Source of the DNA: Blattamonas nauphoetae
Lineage: Eukaryota > Preaxostyla > Oxymonadida
Assembly (NCBI GenBank): GCA_033064195.1
Contig: JARBJD010000299.1
Location: 1 to 64,000 of the forward strand
DNA length: 64,000 nucleotides
Direction of reading: 5' to 3'
The notes beneath the pieces were generated by a model that saw nothing but the letters and a program-made list of their open reading frames with translations, was not told the DNA's origin and did no database searches. Positions within the stretch are counted from its first letter, which is position 1, and every line of letters begins with the position of its first letter. The translations under genes were made by a program, and so were the position numbers. Shown piece after piece: positions 56,301 through 64,000 of the stretch.

Positions 56301-59217
56301 TGAGTTTGGCGGTCTGGACAGATTGTTGGCGAAGGGTGTCGAGAAGAATGTCGAGTGGGATGCGAGATTTCGTTTTGATGAGAGTGTTTCGGATGTTTGC
56401 GTTGAGCGGGATGAATGAGGAGACGAGACGGGTTTGGAATGTGAATGTCTTCGTTTTGCTGTCACTAAACAACGAAGAAAGGGGAGAGAATGATCAAAAT
56501 GAGCTTTCAGACGTTTTTCCTGTTCCTTTGGATTCTCCAGTGACCTCAAACACTTTCAGGTATTGTTTCTGAGAGATGGTCGGCCAGACAATCATTTTGA
56601 TCTCCCGGTCATCGCTCAATCGGTCGAGAGAGGTGAGTGGAATGCAAGTCTGAGCATATCATGAAAATGATAACAAAATAACAAGAAATGAGAATAAGGA
56701 TGAAGAACATACCGATCCAACTTTCTTCAATCGTTCTTTCTTCGATTGTGCGCCCTTTTTCTGCTCCTCCCAATATTTGAACGAAATTTGGTAGATATCC
56801 ACAACAGCATGGAACCCCTGCGGCCAATTTGCGGGAAGATTAAAGTGGGGCATCGCCGAGCTTCCAGTTTGTCCAGAAGCACCAACTGTCGACCCGCTGT
56901 GGGGATTCGGAGAGGCAACCGACGCTTTCCGTCCGCCGGCAGATGCAGGCGAGCCAAAAGGAAACGCGAGGTTGGGGAGAGCCGATTGCGCAGGTTGGAA
57001 TGGAGCTTTCAGCGAAGTAGCTGGCGGGGGCGGGGCGAGTGGCAGATAAATCTTGAACTCGTCGGGGAAGCGTGGTTTCTCGACATGGTAGAAGGTTGAT
57101 GACCACGCTTCAGTCATAAACACATTCGGCGAGAATCGAGACGCGATGATCGGAAGTGGGGGAGTGGATGACGTGAGTGAGGGGAGAGTGGACGGATCCT
57201 CAACAAGGAACGCTGGATCTTCATTAACAACTGGAAGTTCGGCTTCTTCGGCAAAGAATCGAATCCGGAAGACGATATTTCTGGCGTCTGTGAGATCGAC
57301 GGTGAGGGGAGTGAAATAGAGAGTGTGGAAGGGCGGGACAGAGGAGAGGGATTTTGGGGGAATAAACGAAGTAATGAGGCGAGGAAGCTTGGTTAATCTG
57401 GTTGTTGAGTCCTCAGACTGGAGATAATTGAAGAGAGAAGGAGAAAGACGAGGGTGGAGAAAGATGATGGAAAAGAGGACAAAAGACAAACATAGTCAAC
57501 TTTAAGGCTTTTGTTGATCTCTTTCTTTTCGGATATCTGTCCCTCGTGGTCGGGAATCCCTTTTTCCTTGACCTCTCTTTCACGCATGCGATCATCAACA
57601 ATTCTCTCTGCCCTTGTTTCTTGAAGGAAGATGAGATCGAGACAGAGGCTTCCTTGGATTTTATCTGCATTTTTTCGTTCTGAAGATGAGTGGATAGAAA
57701 TGAAAAGGTGAGAAGAGTCAACAAACCGACCATCTGGATCAGTTTCCCCATTCCATCGCTCATATACTCCTTTTCTTTGAAGTGGTACAAGTCGACATTA
57801 GTCAGCTTTTTCAGGTTGTCCGGTTTCGCTAATGAATGAAAATTTGGTTTGAGAAAAAAATGGACCATACTTTGCGGCTGATCAATATATCCCCCTCTCA
57901 ATAAGGGAACAACAGTATAGCAGAAAGGCGTGAGGAACTGCCCGTAGTTCTGGAAGTAATCGGTCAATTCTTGTGAAATGTGTTTCAGGGCTTTCTTGTC
58001 GTCACTGGTCATCACTTTTGAAGCAACCATGACCAAAGAGACATTTGGTGTCTGTTCAGGATCAACAGAGAAGAGCATTCGGGAGAGTGTGGTGAGAAGT
58101 TCGGGATTTGAGAAGACGTCGCCTCTGATTTTGCGAGCTTTCTGAGGATTCAAATCAATCAAAACATCCTCAGACAGTTTGTAACAAATGGAGTCAGTCG
58201 CGTAGAGAGAGAAAGAGAGGAATATCGGCTCCATTTCGGTTTGTTTGACCTGATCGAAAGAAATCGTGCAAGGTCTTGCGTAAATCCCATGAATTTTCTT
58301 CTCACTGACTGGCTGGGGAGAGTTTCCACATAACGACAAAATTGGTTGCTCGCGATGACTTGAGCGAAAGAGAATTCCACAAATCTGTCTTCCAGTGAGC
58401 GAATCACTCGATTTGGGAGGGAGTGTTTCGGCATCTGTGTATTTTGGACTAATTTCTTCGTCTTGATCAATGTCCAGTTGGAGTGGTTGTGGTTTTTCTT
58501 TTGGTTCGACGGGGGTGACACTGTCAGTTTTGTTCGCATCCTCGTTTTCCTCTTTGTTGTCTGCATTTTCTTCATTTTCTGGCGTATTATCATCTTCTGG
58601 ATTGACGTTTGATTTTGGTGTGTCTTCTCTTGGTGGTGTTTGCGGGGGTGTGTCAGACTGATTTGATTGTGATGGATCGTCTGGGACGAAAATAGGGTTT
58701 GGATGAAATGGATCAAAGTGGATGGTGGGATAGTGAATGTCTGATGATTGATTTATGGAAGAGGAAAATGAAATTGTGGTTTGGGGAGCGGTGTAGTGAG
58801 TCGAGACGTGCGTGTAGAGTGAAGTGTTTGAGAGCGATGACTGACATGAAAGATGGGGAGAGGACGAAGAGAATGGATCAGAGAGGAGGTGCGCACGAGT
58901 GATTGAACAAGGCGAGTAGATTATGAGAGAATTTGAGGGAGAGATGAGAGGTAAAGAATGAGGATACAGCATTGGAAAAAACAAACAAGGAGCTCATATT
59001 TTGCATAGTCGGATGAACCTACTTCGATTTTTACGGAGATAGGCTCAGGAACAACACCTTCAGGAAGGTCTGAAGATGATTTTATCCGTTCTTCGAGTTG
59101 AAGTTGTGTTCCCTTGAGTGTGGAGAAATTGATCGATGATTCATATTCTCCACCAGGGCTGTTCAACATTGAACTCGAAATGGGGGTCGGATGGCGATCG
59201 AAACATAACAAGTGCAT
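50351..59217 (-). CDS. DOCK-family guanine nucleotide exchange factor
   Basis: Multi-exon gene encoding a Rac/Cdc42-type activator. Exon 1 starts at the ATG at 59217 (MHLLCFDRHPTPISSSML). The exon around 58980-57760 has a Ser/Pro-rich stretch and then PIFLSFSLYATDSICYKLSE, the region before the lipid-binding DHR-1. DHR-1 (C2-like) pieces are DARNIVFRIRFFAEEAELPV and RFPDEFKIYLPLAP (57300-57000). The long middle exons (56472-54292 and 54181-50896) are helical and low-complexity, ending in the exchange domain DHR-2: CMYYRIGLYGADFGEENGSM, FISKEYNFMKLGDF, PHIQLGAVRPLFSTVETHD, FKMETPFTQ. The last exon (50795-50351) has VEDVSPAMFSARDIITKTQA and LDQKGIQPLVSGAIAPQVNE. Introns at 50796-50895 and 54182-54291 are well supported, and a short exon near 56515-56680 (LDRLSDDREIKMIVWP) is likely. 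Other borders are approximate. Confidence 0.88.
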
Positions 59218-59335
59218 TTAGCAATCCACTCAGCCACACCATCACTCATCATCTTTTTCATACCCCTTCTCTCCCACTTCGTGGAATCCACATCACTGGT
59301 TCCGTTTCAAACAACATCTCACCCACAAATCGAAC
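59218..59335. promoter_or_regulatory. Divergent promoter region
   Basis: Only 118 bases separate the start codons of the DOCK gene (minus, 59217) and the Hop gene (plus, 59336). Both promoters must share this region or overlap the genes. I see no certain core element. Confidence 0.55.
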
Positions 59336-60862
59336 ATGAAGAATGTGAATGATCTCAAGCAGGAAAGAGAAGATATATGCAAGAAACTGGAACTAAATCC
59401 AACAGACACAGCACTTCAGCAACAGCTCCATGATTTGGGACCACCACGAGATCCGAAAATTATCATGAAATCCAAATTTCAGCACATCAAAGACTTGGCA
59501 GCCTCTCATCCTACCCTCTCCTTAGAATTCTCGGATCCATCCTTCCAGGAAATGCTCGAAGCATTTCAAACAAATCCAGGCCTTGCAATGAAGAGGTATG
59601 CTCGTGACAATCGAGCAATGCAGCTTTTATTGTTGGCCATTGGTGTGGACGAAACCGCCGGAACTTCTCTGCCACTCTCCAAAATTTCTGCAAAATATCA
59701 TTCGAAGCCTCCACCACGTCAACCACAAGACGATTCAAAGGAAGATCAGCAGAGTCTGGAACTCAAGGCCCAAAAGGCCAAAGATCTCGGAAATCAAGAA
59801 TACAAACAACGGAACTTTGGTGTTGCTGTTCACTATTATAATGAGGCGATCACGTATCATCCATCAAACATCACGTATTACTTGAATAAAGCAGCATGTC
59901 TCATCGAAATGGGGAATGCGGTCAAGACTCCTAATGACCCCATTCCAGCCTCGATTTGGGTCACCGAAAAGTGTACGCTCGACGAGAATGGGAAGGAGAG
60001 GACGATGCCTCCTGGGTCAGGCATATATCCCAGAACAGCACGTTCTGAAGCAGGCCCACAAGATCCCCTCCAGCTCAGAAAAAACGAATTTTACGATGCA
60101 GCGATATTCAGCACTGAAGAAGGATTGTGCAGAAGCAAACAGTCCAATCCGTCGCCAGAGATGATCGCAAAAGCGTGGTTTCGGATCGGAACAGCCCAAA
60201 TGAAAAAGGGACAATTCGCTTTAGCTAAAAAGTCTCTTCTTCGTTCGCGTGATGAATGTGAGACTGAAGACATCATCAAAAAACTGAAGGAGATCGACGG
60301 GATGCTTCCACCAGCAGACAGAAAAGAACAGGAAGAACAAGAAAGAAGTGAGAAGGCTCGCCTGGATGGAAACAAGCTCTTCATGCAGGGAGACTTTGAA
60401 GAGGCCCTCAAACTGTACACAGTCGCGTTGCAGCACAACTCGAAAGACGCACGACTGTTCTCGAATCGAGCGGCGTGCTATATCAAACTGAGAAAGTGGA
60501 ACCAAGCAATTGAAGAATGCGAATGTGCCATCCGCCTCGATCCCACTTTTATGAAGCCCTACCTCAGAAAAGCGAGTTGCCATGAACAAGCCAAGAATAT
60601 CCAAGAAGCGTTTGCTACTCTCGATGCCGCTTTGAAAATCGATCCGAACAATCCAGATGTCACCTTGGCATGCCATGACACGTACAAGCGGCACCATTCG
60701 AGTCAGGTCAATGCGTTCATCGACGAAGACCTGTCGTCGACGATGAAGGAGGTCCTCAGAGATGTGAGGAAGGAATCAACTTCTTCTCAAAAGTATTTTG
60801 ATGCCAGTCACATTGTCGAGACTTTGGAAGCGTTGCTGCAGACTGGGGCTTCGAAGACGTGA
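59336..60862 (+). CDS. STI1: Hop/STI1 co-chaperone lacking the first TPR domain
   Basis: 508 residues, no introns seen. Hop links Hsp70 and Hsp90. The usual order is TPR1-DP1-TPR2A-TPR2B-DP2. Here the protein starts with a short helical lead (LKQEREDICKKLELNPTD), then DP1 (FSDPSFQEMLEAFQTNPG). TPR2A follows (AKDLGNQEYKQRNFGVAVHY, YYLNKAACLIEMGN), then TPR2B (RLDGNKLFMQGDFEEALKLY, LFSNRAACYIKLRKWNQAIE, LDPTFMKPYLRKASCHEQAK) and a C-terminal DP2-like end (DASHIVETLEALLQ). TPR1, which binds the Hsp70 tail in animals and yeast, is absent. TPR2A carries an unusual insert (WVTEKCTLDENGKERT) before FSTEEGLCRS. The Hsp90-binding half should be kept. No upstream exon with TPR1 fits in the 118-base gap. 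Confidence 0.92.
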   Translation: MKNVNDLKQEREDICKKLELNPTDTALQQQLHDLGPPRDPKIIMKSKFQHIKDLAASHPTLSLEFSDPSFQEMLEAFQTNPGLAMKRYARDNRAMQLLLLAIGVDETAGTSLPLSKISAKYHSKPPPRQPQDDSKEDQQSLELKAQKAKDLGNQEYKQRNFGVAVHYYNEAITYHPSNITYYLNKAACLIEMGNAVKTPNDPIPASIWVTEKCTLDENGKERTMPPGSGIYPRTARSEAGPQDPLQLRKNEFYDAAIFSTEEGLCRSKQSNPSPEMIAKAWFRIGTAQMKKGQFALAKKSLLRSRDECETEDIIKKLKEIDGMLPPADRKEQEEQERSEKARLDGNKLFMQGDFEEALKLYTVALQHNSKDARLFSNRAACYIKLRKWNQAIEECECAIRLDPTFMKPYLRKASCHEQAKNIQEAFATLDAALKIDPNNPDVTLACHDTYKRHHSSQVNAFIDEDLSSTMKEVLRDVRKESTSSQKYFDASHIVETLEALLQTGASKT

Positions 60863-61066
60863 ATCATCGCTTCTATTCTTTGTTTGATGACTCTTAATTT
60901 CCCATTTCATCATTCTTGTTTCAATGATATCTTCACCAGCTTTTTATGATGTGATATGCCCTCCACATCCAGTGACGAATCTGATCCTCCCCTTCATCTT
61001 TTTTTGTTTCCGTTGAATCGGAGATAGTTCATTCAAACCAATCCAACCAATCGTAATTCAATAATA
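60863..61066. other. Short intergenic region
   Basis: AT-rich spacer between the Hop gene and the next plus-strand gene. No feature seen. Confidence 0.4.
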
Positions 61067-62892
61067 ATGTCCCATCAAAACGTTTCCGGTCAAGGAAACT
61101 CAGGATTAGACCATTCACCAGCCGCTGTTAGAGAGCGAAATGTTCAGAGACGAACTCAGAAGCAAACACTCGATTACAGCCGAATTAAAGCCGCTGCAAA
61201 CCCAGAAGGTGGACGTGTTTATCTTCCATCGCTTTTTAATTCCAATCAAATGCTTGTATGAGCCATTTTAACAACTCAGCCTCATTACTTCACTGACTCC
61301 ATCTTTCAGATAAATCGTGTCCGTCTCATCGAAGATCCGAATGAAGACACTGTGGTAAACCCCAAAAAGAGATCTCTTACAGGAATCTATGTTCCTGCCC
61401 TCGACAGGGAAACCTCACCGAATGCGGTTTATCGTCCTTTATCCCTTCATCAATCACCTCCATCTCTTTTGAATATCTCCCCCTTCCTCTCTTTGCCATG
61501 TTTCTTTCGTTTACACTCCCACCACCAGACACTTCGCTACAAAAAGGAGCGTTTCGAGAATGGACGAGTTCTCCCAGCCAGCGTTGAAATCGGTATTTAT
61601 CCATCATTTTTTCGAATTGACTCATTCCTTTTGATTCGTTTCTGTCCATTTTCCTTTCTTATTCACGTGCAATTCCTGATATCAACCATCCATGAATATT
61701 CTACAGATGAATCATCTCCGATTGCTGAATCCTCCACACTCACACCTGCACAACGACGACAACTCTTCCAAACTGAACTGGAGCAACAAAAGGCAAGAAA
61801 GTTAATGCAACAAGAGAAAGGAATGGAACAAAGAAAAGCTCTGCTTCGTCGACGTGGAATGGAAAGCGCTGTTATTGGTGTGCACTCTGCATCTCTTCAG
61901 TTTTTCCTACTTGTCTTTTTCGCCTCTTTCCTCAGCTGGTGAGTTCAACGCACTCACAGCAACAGCAGGTCTCTCGCCTGCCCAGATTGAGTATTACGAA
62001 AGAGCAAAACAAGAAGAACGAGTGAAACGGGACCAACGAGCAACTTGTTTGTGTTTCCTCTCCGTTCATGTTGTCCTCGAACACTGAAGTGATTGCCTTC
62101 CACAACCGATCGACGCTGCCGCTGGAAGGAGGATTCGCGATGAGCGAAGGGACGATGGAGTCGTTCCGCAGAGACGACTCGCCGTACCACGAGACGCTGC
62201 GGCGAGGGACGATGGACGATGCGAACTCGAGTCCGCGGTTCAGTCGGTCGAAGGGAGCAGGCCGGCCACCGCCAGATGGTATGAATCAGCCAGCAGCTGG
62301 CTGGAGGCCGCCGTCGATCCGTCTGTTTGTGCCTCAAGAGAGAGACATCGACATTGTGACGAACAAGACGGCGAAGACATTCATCCATCCGAACGGGTCA
62401 CCTCCCGCGATTCGGTCCCGCACAGCTGGAGAGGCTGACGGAAATGATGTTGGGGACTCAACAATGGCTTCAACTCGCACGATGGTCTGCGATCGTGATT
62501 TTTACAAAACCGTCGACAAGTTGGGCTCCACGTCTGTGCTGGATGTCCCTGCCAATTCTTTTGTATCTCCCAACCCTTGGGTGTCGTATCCCACCTCGCT
62601 CCCCACTCAGCCGCCAGTTGAGCGAAACGCCCACGAGCGGTGCCATCCTCAGACTATGACGATCCTCCCGCCCCACAAGACTGAGTTTCCTAACGAAAGA
62701 AGTCGCTATCGAACACAGAAACGGCATTTCAACCAGCCGTCTGAGCTTGATGTGGCTCCGGAACTCAAACACCTCCCGGTTCTGCTGACAGCTGATGAAA
62801 CACGGAAGGTTGACAAAAAAGAGGCTAGGCGGATGCGAAAGCCGTCTCCATTCAATTGGGACAGAGAGCCTGGGGTACTGCCTTGCACATAG
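61067..62892 (+). CDS. Intron-rich unknown gene, parent of the duplicated fragment
   Basis: Starts at the ATG at 61067 (MSHQNVSGQGNSGLDHSP). Likely exons: up to about 61255 (YLPSLFNSNQML); INRVRLIEDPNEDTV then GIYVPALDRETSPNA; LRYKKERFENGRVLPASVE; DESSPIAESSTLTPAQRRQL with a basic helix (QQKARKLMQQEKGMEQRKAL); GEFNALTATAGLSPAQIEYY then ERAKQEERVKRDQ; and from about 62090 IAFHNRSTLPLEGG to the stop at 62890-62892. Introns have clear GT-AG ends and are about 45-115 bases. The last exon contains SPYHETLRRGTMDDANSS, later VCDRDFYKTVDKLGSTSV and KPSPFNWDREPGVLPCT. The helical Arg/Lys/Glu/Gln-rich middle and short proline motifs are reminiscent of microtubule-associated ciliary proteins, but I do not recognise a family. 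Confidence 0.7.
62023..62451 (+). repeat. Segment duplicated at 25802-26230
   Basis: Source copy of the 429-base duplication. Here it lies inside a gene that continues on both sides, so this is taken as the parent. Confidence 0.85.
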
Positions 62893-63353
62893 GTTGGATA
62901 GATGTGATCTTGATTCTTGTGTACATCTCGTGATTATAATGTTGTTTTGTGTTGTGTGTTGATATGTCATTGAACAAACCTATCTTGTTGACATTAAACT
63001 CGATGAAGAAGCATCGAGATTCTTTCGGAAAAGCTGAGAGGTTGTTTCAGACTGACAGACAAATGAATAGTGACATAATTTCATGATCAACACGTCAACA
63101 GGGATGATTGGTCTGTTTTTGAAGGGGGGTGATTCTCATCTTCCATCGATGGGGTTGTAAGAAGGAATGACACAACCCCGGAAAAAAGTTGGTTCACCGT
63201 CTGAGAATCAATCTCTACACTCTCGAAGCTCGATCAAGGCCACATCAATGTGATTTTCTTGGCATATCAGATGATTCTGCGTTAAAATACGGATGAAAAT
63301 GTTCATTCAAACTATGGCTATATCCGTATGTTGGGGTTAGATCATTTCATCGA
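62893..63353. other. Intergenic, no gene seen
   Basis: About 460 bases of AT-rich spacer without a convincing frame. Confidence 0.5.
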
Positions 63354-64000
63354 ATGAGTTGGCCTGGAAGAATCACTGTTTCGGAAGTTACTGTCTCAAA
63401 TGTGCCGGCTGTGGATTTTAATGGCCTAGCAGATCCTTTTTTGAAAATGATAGTTGGGGGGAAGACTCAACGGACCAAAACAATTAAAAATTGCCTCCAG
63501 CCTCATTGGAAGGAAAGTATGTCGTTTATCTTCGTAAATCTCTGTCTTTGTATTGTGTTTACCTTCTCCTTCATTCTATTCATTCATATCACCTCAGCTT
63601 TCTCAACCGCGATCGATGGAAGCAAAAACACACGGGTCCTTGTTGTCGAGCTCTGGGATTGGAACCTAGTAATGAATGACCGGTATCTGGGTCAAACACA
63701 TCTTCAGGTATCCCTCCGTTTTTCCTCTGAAACTGTTTCTCTCCGATTATCAAGTTGGACGAAGTGGTCAACCAAAAGGTCACCAAAAAAGTCACAATCG
63801 CTCAGAAAAACGGGAAATATGCGGGAGACATGAACATTACTATTCAATACGATGCACCAACCGGCCCAAAATCGTCCGCACTGCCCACCGCAAATCGCGC
63901 TCAGCCTGTTCCGTCTGCCTTCCTTCCCTTGTCATCAATTCTCCTCATTTCCTGTCATTCCCAATGTTTATATGATCCCCACTCATCGTTCCCATCCCTA
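63354..64000 (+). CDS. C2-domain protein, 5' part
   Basis: Starts at the ATG at 63354 (MSWPGRITVSEVTVSNVP). The C2 pattern is clear: VDFNGLADPFLKMIVGGKTQ, KTIKNCLQPHWKE, then after an intron (about 63519 to 63598) RVLVVELWDWNLVMNDRYLG. The aspartates in the first loop (DFNGLADP) and in WDWNLVMND suggest calcium binding. A second intron (about 63709-63755) leads to LDEVVNQKVTKKVTIAQKNG and MNITIQYDAPTGP. C2 domains bind phospholipid, often with calcium. The gene runs off the window edge or ends soon after a Pro/Ser-rich stretch. Confidence 0.85.

Noticed and set aside
1-64000. CRISPR arrays, bacterial operons or horizontal prokaryotic islands
   Set aside because: No regularly spaced short repeats, no closely packed prokaryote-style operons, and introns occur throughout.

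Overview
The window reads as eukaryotic nuclear DNA from a protist with short GT-AG introns. Introns I can place measure about 31 to 153 bases, several under 60. Two gene families point to the oxymonads (Preaxostyla, for example Blattamonas or Monocercomonoides). One is giant Ser/Thr-rich beta-helix receptors ending in a membrane helix and a degenerate kinase domain. The other is a coiled-coil protein with a SPRY-like C-terminus. The lineage is inferred from recall of these families, not from a search.

Layout. 1-880 is a CT-rich minisatellite cut by the window edge. 1395-2275 is a Tc1/mariner transposase remnant. 3226-22396 (minus strand) looks like one very large receptor pseudokinase locus cut into pieces. 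A 5' end with a signal peptide lies at 21734-22396. A 2.0-kb hAT-like element with a perfect 8-bp target duplication follows at 19458-21465. Further beta-helix pieces lie at 18812-19309 and 13152-18137. A 4.67-kb insertion with inverted ends spans 8571-13243, and the beta-helix, membrane and kinase-like end lies at 3226-8568. Both long frames run open up to the insertion borders.

23752-30330 (plus strand) holds a small helical protein, the SPRY-like protein, a 429-base duplicated exon fragment, a PMS2-type MutL homologue whose first exons I could place, and an arginase-family enzyme. 30826-34723 is a nested transposon: a pogo/Tigger-like element with 40-bp inverted ends and TA duplications, containing a second hAT-like copy (8-bp duplication) that carries host-like gene fragments. 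A tRNA-like Pol III cassette abuts its right end. 35518-38480 holds poorly known genes, and 39965-41060 (minus) a stand-alone pseudokinase.

41745-50180 (minus) is an intact receptor pseudokinase of about 2811 residues. Directly upstream of it on the same strand, 50351-59217 is a multi-exon DOCK-family guanine nucleotide exchange factor. That gene shares a 118-base divergent promoter region with a Hop/STI1 co-chaperone (59336-60862). An intron-rich unknown gene (61067-62892), parent of the duplicated fragment, and the start of a C2-domain protein (63354 to the edge) close the window.

The most unusual content is the receptor pseudokinase family, and the record of three kinds of mobile DNA cutting into it and into each other. 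No prokaryotic operons, CRISPR arrays or recognisable virus-like elements were found.
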